Assembly: GCA_038225855.1 (NCBI GenBank)
Contig: JBBRQU010000006.1
Coordinates: 1-64,000, forward strand
Source of the DNA: CAHJXF01 sp038225855
GTDB lineage: Bacteria > Pseudomonadota > Gammaproteobacteria > Burkholderiales > Burkholderiaceae_D
Direction: 5' to 3'
Length of the DNA: 64,000 bases
Positions within the stretch are counted from its first letter, which is position 1. Every line of letters begins with the position of its first letter. Below are positions 35,038 through 43,171 of the stretch, piece by piece. The translations under genes and the position numbers were made by a program. The notes below the pieces were generated by a model that saw only the letters and a program-made list of their open reading frames with translations, was not told the DNA's origin and searched no databases.

Positions 35038-35964
35038 ATGCAAGGCGTCGGCATCGTCGCACTGGTTCTATTCATCATCTTCATCGTGTTCGCGGTGCAG
35101 ACCATCAAGGTCGTCCCGCAGCAGCACGCGTGGATCGTCGAGCGCCTCGGCAAATATCACGCGACGCTCGCGCCGGGTCTCAACATCGTCATCCCCTTCA
35201 TCGATCGCGTCGCCTACAAGCATGTGTTGAAGGAGATCCCGCTCGACGTACCGAGCCAGATCTGCATCACGCGCGACAACACTCAGTTGCAGGTCGACGG
35301 CATCCTGTTCTTCCAGGTCACCGATCCGATGCGCGCATCGTATGGCTCGTCGAATTTCATCGTCGCGATCACGCAGCTTGCGCAGACCACGCTACGCAGC
35401 ATCATCGGCAAGATGGAGCTCGACAAGACCTTCGAGGAGCGCGACCACATCAACGCGAGCATCGTTGCGGCGATCGACGAGTCGGCCGCGAACTGGGGCG
35501 TGAAGGTGCTGCGCTACGAAATCAAGGACCTCACGCCGCCCAAGGAAATTCTGCACGCGATGCAGGCGCAGATCACGGCCGAGCGCGAGAAGCGGGCGCT
35601 GATCGCGGCGTCCGAAGGCAGGAAGCAGGAGCAGATCAACATCGCGACCGGCGAGCGCGAAGCGCAGATTCAGCGCTCCGAAGGCGAACGTCAGGCGGCG
35701 ATCAATCGCGCGCAAGGCGAAGCGTCGGCGATCCTTGCCGTCGCGGAAGCGAATGCGTCGGCGATTCGTCAGGTGGGCGCGTCAATTGCAGGGCCGGGAG
35801 GAATGGAGTCGGTCAACTTCAAGATCGCCGAGCAGTACGTCGCCGCGTTCGAGAAGCTCGCCAAGACCGGCAACACCTTGATCGTGCCGGCCGATCTCTC
35901 AAACGTCTCGACCTTGATCGCGTCGGCGATGCAGACGGTCAAGAGTCAGAACGTTGCGCGTTGA
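35038..35964 (+). CDS. SPFH/stomatin-like protein (QmcA type)
   Basis: 308 aa. Membrane-anchored scaffold protein of lipid microdomains, often linked to protease control. N-terminal membrane helix (about 4-22, IVALVLFIIFIVFAVQTI), SPFH domain (VVPQQHAWIVERLGKYHATL onward to about 170), then an Ala/Glu/Gln-rich coiled coil (about 175-245) and a C-terminal oligomerisation part. Shine-Dalgarno AAGGA precedes the ATG. Its NfeD partner is directly upstream. Confidence 0.94.
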   Translation: MQGVGIVALVLFIIFIVFAVQTIKVVPQQHAWIVERLGKYHATLAPGLNIVIPFIDRVAYKHVLKEIPLDVPSQICITRDNTQLQVDGILFFQVTDPMRASYGSSNFIVAITQLAQTTLRSIIGKMELDKTFEERDHINASIVAAIDESAANWGVKVLRYEIKDLTPPKEILHAMQAQITAEREKRALIAASEGRKQEQINIATGEREAQIQRSEGERQAAINRAQGEASAILAVAEANASAIRQVGASIAGPGGMESVNFKIAEQYVAAFEKLAKTGNTLIVPADLSNVSTLIASAMQTVKSQNVAR

Positions 35965-35979
35965 GGCGCAACCCGGCAA

Positions 35980-36423
35980 TCAACGCGTCTTCATCAACCG
36001 CTGCTGCTCGCGCTTCCAGTCGCGGTCGCGATCGGCCTGTCGTTTGTCGTGCAGCTTCTTGCCTTTTGCAAGACCGATCTCAAGCTTGATGCGGCCGCCC
36101 TTGAAGTGCAGGTTGATCGGCACCAGCGTATAGCCGGCGCGCTCGACCTTGCCGATCAGCTTCTTGATTTCTTCGGCATGCAACAGCAGCTTGCGCGTGC
36201 GCGTCGGATCGGGCGTGATGTGGGTCGAGGCGCTCAACAGCGGCGTGATATGCGCGCCGAATAAAAACACTTCGGCGCCGCGCACCAGCACGTAGGCTTC
36301 CTTGATGTTCGCGCGGCCCTCGCGAATCGCCTTGGCCTCCCAGCCCTCGAGCACCAGTCCGGCTTCGTAGCGATCCTCGACGAAGTATTCGTGAAACGCT
36401 TTCTTGTTGTCGATGATGCTCAT
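35980..36423 (-). CDS. smpB: SsrA-binding protein
   Basis: 147 aa. Carries tmRNA to stalled ribosomes in trans-translation. Typical motifs: NKKAFHEYFVEDRYEAGLVL, EGWEAKAIREGRANIKEAY, and the C-terminal basic tail with KLHDKRQADRDRDWKREQQR. Divergent from ratA with 80 bases between; both strands show TAGAAT-like -10 boxes there. Convergent with the SPFH gene. Confidence 0.97.
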   Translation of the reverse strand: MSIIDNKKAFHEYFVEDRYEAGLVLEGWEAKAIREGRANIKEAYVLVRGAEVFLFGAHITPLLSASTHITPDPTRTRKLLLHAEEIKKLIGKVERAGYTLVPINLHFKGGRIKLEIGLAKGKKLHDKRQADRDRDWKREQQRLMKTR

Positions 36424-36451
36424 GCGCTGCGGGCCTGCGTGCGGCCTTCGG

Positions 36452-36492
36452 TAGAATCGTCGCCTTTCGTGCTGGCGCGAGCGCGCATTCTA
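36452..36492. promoter_or_regulatory. candidate -10 boxes of the smpB/ratA divergent region
   Basis: Plus strand TAGAAT at 36452-36457 would serve ratA; minus strand TAGAAT (36487-36492) would serve smpB. No clear -35 boxes. If both work, the two transcripts overlap by about 30 bases, since the promoters face each other. Weak support. Confidence 0.3.
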
Positions 36493-36503
36493 ATGGCATC
36501 CGC

Positions 36504-36944
36504 ATGGCCTCCATCACCAAGTCGGTTCTCGTTCAACACAGCGCCGAAAGCATGTTCGCTCTCGTTGCCGATATCGAGTCGTATCCGGAATTTCTTCCGT
36601 GGTGCGGCGGCGCGCGCATCGTCTCGCGCGCAGGTCAAGACGTGACGGCGGCGATCGATATCCGCTTTCACGGCATCGGCCAAAGCTTCACGACAATCAA
36701 TCGCCAAATGCCTTGCGAGCGCATCGACATGCAACTCGTCAGCGGACCGTTCTCACAACTCGAGGGTGGCTGGCGTTTCACACCTTTGGGTGACGACGCC
36801 TGCAAGGTCGAACTCGAGCTCGAATACGACTTCAACAATTTTCTGCTCGGCAAACTCATCGGCCCGGTGTTTCATCAGATCGCGGCTTCGATGGTCGACA
36901 GCTTCGTCAAGCGGGCCGATGCCGTCGCCCAAAATTCAGCTTGA
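36504..36944 (+). CDS. ratA: RatA/COQ10-like SRPBCC protein
   Basis: 146 aa START/SRPBCC-fold protein. Starts SITKSVLVQHSAESMFALVA and contains YPEFLPWCGGARI and RIDMQLVSGPFSQLEGGWRF, typical for the family. E. coli RatA was described as blocking 70S assembly, while mitochondrial relatives (Coq10) bind ubiquinone, so the real role may be in quinone handling. Adjacent to smpB and rnfH as in most proteobacteria. Confidence 0.92.
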   Translation: MASITKSVLVQHSAESMFALVADIESYPEFLPWCGGARIVSRAGQDVTAAIDIRFHGIGQSFTTINRQMPCERIDMQLVSGPFSQLEGGWRFTPLGDDACKVELELEYDFNNFLLGKLIGPVFHQIAASMVDSFVKRADAVAQNSA

Positions 36945-37272
36945 AATTCGCCCCACGAAAAAAAGCGCAGTGAAGATTGAAGTCTGCTACGCCGACGCGA
37001 ATGGCGCGACTCGCATTGCGATCGAACTCGACGAAGGTGCGACGTTGGGCCAGGCGCTGGACGCCAGTCGCATCCGCGAGCGACTCGCGTTCGATCGCGA
37101 AAGCCTGTCCTTCGGCATCTTCGGCAAGCGCTCGGCTCTCGACGCGCTTCTGCGTGAAGGCGATCGCGTCGAAATCTATCGACCGCTGATCGTCGATCCG
37201 ATGGAAGCGCGGCGCCGCCGCGTCGAGAAGAAACGCGCCGATGGGGCGCAAAGGGAAAAAAAAGTCGATTGA
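36919..37272 (+). CDS. rnfH: RnfH family ubiquitin-like protein
   Basis: About 117 aa from ATG 36919, or 100 aa from GTG 36970. Beta-grasp protein of unknown role found beside ratA. The signature DGDRVEIYRPLIVDP appears here as EGDRVEIYRPLIVDP, followed by a basic tail. From 36919 the gene overlaps ratA by 26 bases and the first 17 residues are unusual; the GTG would give the common family start (VKIEVCYAD). The choice between the two starts is open. Confidence 0.88.
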   Translation: MPSPKIQLEIRPTKKSAVKIEVCYADANGATRIAIELDEGATLGQALDASRIRERLAFDRESLSFGIFGKRSALDALLREGDRVEIYRPLIVDPMEARRRRVEKKRADGAQREKKVD

Positions 37273-37302
37273 CGATGATCAAGTGAGTGCCGGACGCCAC
37301 GG

Positions 37303-37328
37303 GGTCCCTGCTTTCGCAGGGACGACGA
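37303..37328. repeat. partial REP-like element (right arm only)
   Basis: gtccctgctttcgcagggac at 37304-37323 followed by gacg matches the right arm of the REP-like family (stem CCCTGC tttc GCAGGG). Only the right half is present. It lies between the convergent rnfH and DUF4124 genes and could act as a bidirectional stem-loop. Confidence 0.7.
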
Positions 37329-37337
37329 AGTGCCGCA

Positions 37338-37850
37338 TTACTTGCAGTACTGCGCGATCTGCGATTGGGCATTGACGATTTCGCGCTGCCGTTGCACATC
37401 GTCGAGATAGTACTTCTCGCCTTTCTGGTCGACGCGCGCGGCCCGGCCGCCATTCTGCAAGCCCGCGAGATTGCCGCGCACCGCCGCGCAGTTCTCCTGC
37501 ATCGCCTTCACCTTGGTGGTTTCCGCCTCGGTCTTCTTCGCGGCCTCGGCTTCCTCCTTCTGACGCTGCCTGGATTCGAGATCGCGATCGGCGACGCTCT
37601 TGGGCGCATTGCTCTTCGCCGCGTCCTTGATCTCACCTTCCTTCACGGGCGGCGCCGGCCTGAGGTCGGCGGCGCGTTGCCTAGGCGACTTGAGGATGCG
37701 CGACAACGGCACGTTGGTCGGAGGCGGTTGATCGCTGGCGACGAGCCTGCCCGCATCGTCCTTCCACAGCCATTGCGCGTGGGCGGGAAACGCGGCAAGC
37801 GAAGTCACAAGGAGCAACGCGGCGAGTGCAAAGGGCGGGGCAAACTTCAT
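37338..37850 (-). CDS. DUF4124 domain-containing secreted protein
   Basis: 170 aa. Signal peptide about residues 1-25 (MKFAPPFALAALLLVTSLAA... ending AHA), then the short DUF4124 motif WLWKDDAGRLVASDQPPP, a proline-rich stretch, and a Lys/Glu/Ala-rich coiled coil to the C-terminus. The family role is unknown; it is periplasmic or envelope-associated. In Burkholderiales it commonly sits between rnfH and guaB, as here. The start is set by the signal peptide; the frame is open far upstream inside guaB antisense. Confidence 0.88.
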   Translation of the reverse strand: MKFAPPFALAALLLVTSLAAFPAHAQWLWKDDAGRLVASDQPPPTNVPLSRILKSPRQRAADLRPAPPVKEGEIKDAAKSNAPKSVADRDLESRQRQKEEAEAAKKTEAETTKVKAMQENCAAVRGNLAGLQNGGRAARVDQKGEKYYLDDVQRQREIVNAQSQIAQYCK

Positions 37851-38079
37851 CGGTTTGGTCCTAAAAGAGGTGCGGCAACGGTACGTCAGGGTATGCCGAG
37901 CGTCAACGTGACAATGGGTGACATCGACCGCAATACGACAGATGGAAAACCCCGATCGATCCTGATGGCGGCGACCGATCGCCGTCGAGAGGAGAACAAC
38001 GCGTCGCGCGTACTTGCCGATGACGCAAGCTGCCGCAAGCGCGTCGCATGCACGGTGCGGGCTGGCGAAAGCCCTTCTG

Positions 38080-38105
38080 TATAATTCCGTTTTGGGACAA
38101 AAGGA
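38080..38105 (+). promoter_or_regulatory. -10 box and ribosome binding site of guaB
   Basis: Perfect TATAAT at 38080-38085, 26 bases before the guaB ATG, with AAAGGA at 38100-38105 as ribosome binding site. This implies a very short leader of about 20 bases. No convincing -35 box at the usual spacing. Confidence 0.5.
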
Positions 38106-38111
38106 AACGCG

Positions 38112-39572
38112 ATGCGTTTGAGTCAAAAAGCCCTCACGTTCGACGACGTACTGCTGGTTCCGGCTTATTCGGCCATCCTCCCCCGCGATACCGATCTCAC
38201 TACGCTTCTTACGCGTGGCATCACGCTCAGCATCCCGCTGATCTCGGCGGCGATGGATACCGTCACCGAAGGCCGCCTCGCGATTGCGATGGCGCAGGAA
38301 GGCGGCATCGGCATCATCCACAAGAACATGCCCGGCAAGGATCAGGCGCGCGAAGTCGCGCGGGTCAAACGCTTCGAGTCGGGCGTGCTGCGCGACCCGA
38401 TCACGATCCCGCCGTCGATGAAGATCCGCGACGTGATCGCACTCACGCATCAGCACGGCATCTCGGGCTTCCCGGTGGTCGAAGGCAAGAAGGTGGTCGG
38501 CATCATCACCAACCGCGACCTGCGCTTCGAGGAAGAGCTCGACGCCGAAGTACGCGACAAGATGACGCCGCGCGACAAGCTCATCACGGTCAAGGAAGAC
38601 GTTTCGCTCGACGAAGCCAAGCGCCTGATGAACCGCCATCGGCTCGAACGCGTCGTCGTCGTCAACGGCGACTTCGAACTGCGCGGCCTGATCACGGTCA
38701 AGGACATCCAGAAGGCGGTCGAACATCCGCACGCGTCGAAGGACGAGCAGGGCAAGCTGCGTGTGGGGGCGGCACTCGGCATCGGCGCGGACACCGATGA
38801 ACGCGCCGAAGCGCTCGCTGCCGCGGGCGTCGATGTGTTCGTCGTCGACACCGCGCATGGACACAGCGCCAACGTGCTCGCACGCGTCAAGGCGATCAAG
38901 ACGCAATACCCGAACATCCAGGTCATCGGCGGCAATATCGCCACCGGCGAGGCCGCCAAGGCGTTGGCCGATTGCGGCGCCGACGGCGTCAAGGTCGGCA
39001 TCGGACCGGGCTCGATCTGCACGACGCGCATCGTCGCGGGTGTCGGCGTGCCGCAGATCACGGCAATCGCCAACGTCACCAAGGCGCTCGAAGGCAGCGG
39101 CGTTCCGGTGATTGCCGATGGCGGCATCCGTTATTCGGGAGACATCTCGAAGGCGATCGCGGCGGGCGCATCGTGCGTGATGATGGGCAGCATGTTCGCA
39201 GGCACGGAAGAGGCGCCCGGCGAAGTGATCCTGTTCCAGGGACGTTCGTACAAGGAATATCGCGGCATGGGCTCGGTGGCCGCGATGAGCGAAGGCTCGG
39301 CCGATCGCTACTTCCAGGACCCCGCCAACAATATCGACAAGTTCGTCCCTGAAGGCGTCGAAGGACGCGTGCCTTACAAGGGATCGGTGGTCGCGATCCT
39401 CTTTCAGATGGTCGGCGGCCTGCGCCAGAGCATGGGCTACTGCGGATGCGCAACGATCGATGACCTGCGCAGCAAGGCCGAGTTCGTCGAGATCACCACG
39501 GCGGGGATACGCGAGTCGCACGTGCATGACGTGCAGATCGTCAAGGAAGCACCGAACTATCGCGTCGAGTAG
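38112..39572 (+). CDS. guaB: inosine-5'-monophosphate dehydrogenase
   Basis: 486 aa. Oxidises IMP to XMP with NAD+, the committed step to GMP. N-terminal barrel (SQKALTFDDVLLVPAYSAIL), two CBS domains (about 95-205), catalytic loop GPGSICTTRIVAGVG with Cys303, and the flap with YRGMGSVAAM. guaA, the next pathway enzyme, follows after one inserted transporter gene. Confidence 0.98.
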   Translation: MRLSQKALTFDDVLLVPAYSAILPRDTDLTTLLTRGITLSIPLISAAMDTVTEGRLAIAMAQEGGIGIIHKNMPGKDQAREVARVKRFESGVLRDPITIPPSMKIRDVIALTHQHGISGFPVVEGKKVVGIITNRDLRFEEELDAEVRDKMTPRDKLITVKEDVSLDEAKRLMNRHRLERVVVVNGDFELRGLITVKDIQKAVEHPHASKDEQGKLRVGAALGIGADTDERAEALAAAGVDVFVVDTAHGHSANVLARVKAIKTQYPNIQVIGGNIATGEAAKALADCGADGVKVGIGPGSICTTRIVAGVGVPQITAIANVTKALEGSGVPVIADGGIRYSGDISKAIAAGASCVMMGSMFAGTEEAPGEVILFQGRSYKEYRGMGSVAAMSEGSADRYFQDPANNIDKFVPEGVEGRVPYKGSVVAILFQMVGGLRQSMGYCGCATIDDLRSKAEFVEITTAGIRESHVHDVQIVKEAPNYRVE

Positions 39573-39608
39573 TCGCCGGTCTGGAAGCGTGCCCCGCACG
39601 ACGAACGC

Positions 39609-40916
39609 ATGAACGAAATCGAAAGCGCAACCGGCAACGCAACGGTAGCGAAGCGTCAAGCCGCGGTTCCGTTCATTCTCGTCTGCGTTCTGCTCGACGT
39701 TCTCGGCTTCGGGCTGATCATTCCGGTGCTGCCCTCGCTGGCCGGCGAGTTCACCGGCGCGCGCGGTGCGCAGGCGTACTGGTACGGCTTGCTCACCGCG
39801 GTCTATGGCGTCATGCAGTTCACGTGTGCGCCGCTGCTGGGCGCGCTGTCGGACCGTTATGGTCGCAGGCCCGTGATGCTGTTCGCAATCGCGGGTCTGG
39901 GCCTCGACTTCTGGTTGATGGCGGTTGCGCCATCACTGGGTTGGTTGCTGGTCGCGCGCATCATCGGCGGCGCCACCGCGGCTAACTTCTCGGTGGCGAG
40001 CGCATATATAGCCGACGTCACCGCGCCGGAAAAACGTTCGAAGGCGCTGGGCTTGATCGGCGCGGCGTTCGGCGTCGGCTTCATCATCGGGCCGGCGGTG
40101 GGCGGCTTGCTCGCGGGCAGCGACCTTCGGTTGCCGTTCTATGTTGCTGCGGCTCTCGCGTTGGTCAACGTCGCTTACGGTTTCTTCGTGTTGCCCGAAT
40201 CCTTGCCGCTCGATCGTCGCGCTCCGTTCGTGATGGCGAAGGCCAATCCGTTCTCCGCGTTGAAAGGCCTCGTGCAGTTGCGCGGTGTCGGGGGCCTGGT
40301 GTGGGTCTATGCCTTCACGACACTCGCCCAGTTCATTCTGCATTCGACGTGGGTGCTGTTCACCACGTTTCGCTTTGGCTGGAGCCCGCGCGAAAACGGC
40401 ATCTCGCTTTTTGTCGTCGGACTTTCCTCCGTGATTGTGCAGGGCGTTTTGCTCGGCACGTTGCTCAAGCGTTGGGGCGAAGTGCGCACGACGCTGATCG
40501 GCCTTTCCTCGGCGGCGATCGCGTTCATCCTCTATGGACTCGCGCAGCAAGGGTGGATGATGTATGCGGTGATTGCGGCCAATGCGCTCGGCTTCGCGGT
40601 CGGTCCCGCGTTGCAGGGCTTGATCTCGAACAACGTCGATCCGAAGGCGCAAGGCATCACGATGGGTTCACTGAGTGCGCTCGCGAGCATCATGACCGTG
40701 CTTGCGCCGCTGATCGGCGCGCCGTTGCTCGCTACCGTCAGCGACTTGCCGCCGAACGACTGGCGGGTCGGCGCGCCGTACTTTGCGAGCGCTATCCTGC
40801 AAGCGATCTCGCTGCTCATTGCGATCCGGCACTTTCGTTCGCATCGCATCAAGCTTTCGGCATCGGTCGCTGCTAGCGATCCGATCGTCGCGAATTCCAA
40901 ATCCACCGCACGCTGA
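39609..40916 (+). CDS. MFS transporter, TetA-like (DHA1)
   Basis: 435 aa with about 12 membrane segments. Motif A between helices 2 and 3 is clear (LLGALSDRYGRRPVML), and GLIIPVLPSLAGEF near the first helix is typical of the TCR/Tet subgroup of drug:H+ antiporters. Helix 5 GAAFGVGFIIGPAVGGLLAG is motif C of antiporters. Substrate unknown. It stands between guaB and guaA, which suggests insertion, or a purine-related export role; neither can be shown. Confidence 0.88.
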   Translation: MNEIESATGNATVAKRQAAVPFILVCVLLDVLGFGLIIPVLPSLAGEFTGARGAQAYWYGLLTAVYGVMQFTCAPLLGALSDRYGRRPVMLFAIAGLGLDFWLMAVAPSLGWLLVARIIGGATAANFSVASAYIADVTAPEKRSKALGLIGAAFGVGFIIGPAVGGLLAGSDLRLPFYVAAALALVNVAYGFFVLPESLPLDRRAPFVMAKANPFSALKGLVQLRGVGGLVWVYAFTTLAQFILHSTWVLFTTFRFGWSPRENGISLFVVGLSSVIVQGVLLGTLLKRWGEVRTTLIGLSSAAIAFILYGLAQQGWMMYAVIAANALGFAVGPALQGLISNNVDPKAQGITMGSLSALASIMTVLAPLIGAPLLATVSDLPPNDWRVGAPYFASAILQAISLLIAIRHFRSHRIKLSASVAASDPIVANSKSTAR

Positions 40917-40920
40917 ACGC

Positions 40921-42555
40921 ATGCACTCGCACATTAAAATTCTCATTCTCGATTTCGGCTCGCAGGTCACGCAGCTGATCGCGCGACGGGTACGCGAAGC
41001 GCATGTGTTCTGCGAGGTTCACGCAAGCGATGTCGACGATGCGTTCATTCGCGACTACGCGAGCGATGGCGCGCTCTGCGGCGTGATCCTCTCCGGTAGT
41101 CACGCAAGTACTTACGAAGACCGCGATCTGCGCGCGCCGCAAGCGGTGTTCGAACTCGGCGTTCCGGTGCTCGGCATTTGCTACGGCATGTTCGCGATGA
41201 CGGTGCAACTCGGGGGTGAAGTCGAGGCGAGCGATCGACGCGAGTTCGGTTTCGCGGAAGTGCGCGCGCGAGGTCACACGGCATTGTTCGATGGCATCGT
41301 CGATCGCGTGACGCCCGAAGGCCACGGCATGCTGCAGGTGTGGATGAGCCACGGCGACAACGTCACGACCATGCCGCGCGGTTTCAAGCTGATGGCCTCG
41401 ACCGACAAGTGCCCGATCGCGGGCATTGCCGATGAAGAGCGCCGCTTCTACGGCGTGCAGTTCCACCCCGAGGTCACGCACACCGTGCAGGGCAGGGCGA
41501 TCCTCGAGCGCTTCGTGCTCGACCTGTGCGGCGCGAAACCCGACTGGGTCATGCGCGATTACGTCGAAGAAGCAGTCGAGAAGATTCGCGCGCAGGTCGG
41601 CAGCGACGAGGTCATCCTCGGACTGTCGGGCGGGGTGGACTCATCGGTGGCCGCGGCGCTGATTCACCGCGCGATCGGCGATCAGCTCACCTGCGTCTTC
41701 GTCGATCATGGCCTGTTGCGACTCGGCGAGGCCGAGCAGGTGATGCGCACGTTCGCCGATCATCTCGGCGTCAAGGTGGTTCATGTCGACGCGAGCGCCG
41801 TGTTCCTCGAAAAGCTCGAAGGCGTGACCGATCCGGAAGCCAAGCGCAAAGTCATCGGCCGCGAATTCGTCGAGGTCTTTCAGACCGAGTCGGCGAAATT
41901 GAAAGATGCGAAGTGGCTCGCGCAGGGAACCATCTATCCGGACGTGATCGAGTCGGCATCGGCCAAGGTCGGCAGCGCCAAGAAGGCCACGACCATCAAG
42001 AGTCATCACAACGTCGGCGGCTTGCCTGAATCGTTGCATCTACAACTACTCGAGCCGCTGCGCGAACTGTTCAAGGACGAGGTCCGCGAACTCGGCGTCG
42101 CCCTCAGCCTGCCGCGCGACATGGTGTATCGCCACCCGTTTCCGGGACCCGGGCTGGGCGTTCGCATCCTCGGCGAGGTCAAGCGTGAATTCGCCGACCT
42201 GCTGCGCCGCGCCGATGCGATCTTCATCGAGGAGCTTCGCGCGACGCCCTTCGTCGCCGCGATCGGCACGCAGGCCGAAGAACACATGCGCAACTGGTAC
42301 GACGCCACATCGCAGGCGTTCGCAGTGTTTCTTCCGGTGAAGTCGGTCGGCGTGATGGGCGACGGCCGCACTTACGAATGGGTGGTCGCGCTGCGCGCCG
42401 TGCAGACCACCGACTTCATGACCGCGCACTGGGCGCCTCTGCCGCACGATCTGCTCGCACGCGTCTCGAATCGGATCATCAACGAAGTGCGCGGCATCAA
42501 TCGCGTGGTCTACGACATCTCGGGCAAGCCGCCGGCGACGATCGAGTGGGAATAA
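40921..42555 (+). CDS. guaA: GMP synthase (glutamine-hydrolysing)
   Basis: 544 aa. Aminates XMP to GMP. N-terminal class I glutamine amidotransferase (GICYGM, Cys87; FHPEVTHT), ATP pyrophosphatase P-loop LSGGVDSSVAAAL near residue 236, and the C-terminal dimerisation domain ending GKPPATIEWE. ATG at 40921 lies 4 bases after the MFS stop and begins the usual N-terminus (HIKILILDFGSQVTQLIARR). Its 3' end is a known integration site for genomic islands in bacteria. Confidence 0.98.
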   Translation: MHSHIKILILDFGSQVTQLIARRVREAHVFCEVHASDVDDAFIRDYASDGALCGVILSGSHASTYEDRDLRAPQAVFELGVPVLGICYGMFAMTVQLGGEVEASDRREFGFAEVRARGHTALFDGIVDRVTPEGHGMLQVWMSHGDNVTTMPRGFKLMASTDKCPIAGIADEERRFYGVQFHPEVTHTVQGRAILERFVLDLCGAKPDWVMRDYVEEAVEKIRAQVGSDEVILGLSGGVDSSVAAALIHRAIGDQLTCVFVDHGLLRLGEAEQVMRTFADHLGVKVVHVDASAVFLEKLEGVTDPEAKRKVIGREFVEVFQTESAKLKDAKWLAQGTIYPDVIESASAKVGSAKKATTIKSHHNVGGLPESLHLQLLEPLRELFKDEVRELGVALSLPRDMVYRHPFPGPGLGVRILGEVKREFADLLRRADAIFIEELRATPFVAAIGTQAEEHMRNWYDATSQAFAVFLPVKSVGVMGDGRTYEWVVALRAVQTTDFMTAHWAPLPHDLLARVSNRIINEVRGINRVVYDISGKPPATIEWE

Positions 42556-42643
42556 TCCGGAGTGCTTCGGCGACTTTCGGAGACTATCGGGAATTCTCGT
42601 TAATAGATTGATCCGTATAAAAATTCCACAGCGATATCTATTA

Positions 42644-43040
42644 ATGACGATCGGTGGCAAGCAAGAATTTTCGTCGGAAATCCTGCCGGTAAGCGTCGGG
42701 TCGCGCAGAAACAAGCGCGAGCTGACGATCCTGCAGGCCGAGCACGTGCCGCTCATCGCGCGATCGACCGGTCACGACGACGTCGACGTATGCCTCTTCG
42801 GTCGCAACCTCGTCGTCGCGGATGGAACCTGCTGGCGATGCGTTCGCCGTACGCGGATCAGTCGCTGTTGTGGCGGATCGGCGAAGCGGTCGCATCACCG
42901 GGCCATACGATCCATGTTCCAGGATGGAGCAGACGCTGGGCCCGGGGGGATACAACGCGATGCGTGGGCACGGCGGCATGACGGCGTGCATCGTGGAAGG
43001 TGGCCGAAGCCGGGTGGGTGATCGCGTGCGCCTCGGGTAA
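42644..43040 (+). pseudogene. MOSC domain protein remnant with at least two frameshifts
   Basis: Three overlapping reading frames each hold a piece of one MOSC domain, in order. Frame one (from ATG 42644) gives ELTILQAEHVPLIARSTG and FGRNLVVA up to about 42825. The second frame gives NLLAMRSPYADQSLLWRIGE (about 42827-42885). The third gives DPCSRMEQTLGPGGYNAMRG and EGGRSRVGDRVRLG to the TAA at 43038-43040. MOSC domains carry the Cys of the third part in molybdenum-cofactor sulfur handling. No single frame covers the domain, so the gene is broken or the sequence has errors. 42556-42643 before it is A+T-richer with no gene. Confidence 0.75.
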
Positions 43041-43171
43041 GGCCTTCGACAAACTCGCGCAACCCGGGCGAAGGCTGGGGCCCGATTGCGCCCGTTCATT
43101 CGTCGGGCGGACTACCTACCCGTAACCCCATCGATCGCCCTCGCCGTCGCCCTCGCTGCTACTCTCCTCCG

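Noticed and set aside
37851..39659. Upstream extension of the DUF4124 gene over guaB
   Set aside because: The signal peptide begins at 37850 and the extension is antisense to guaB.
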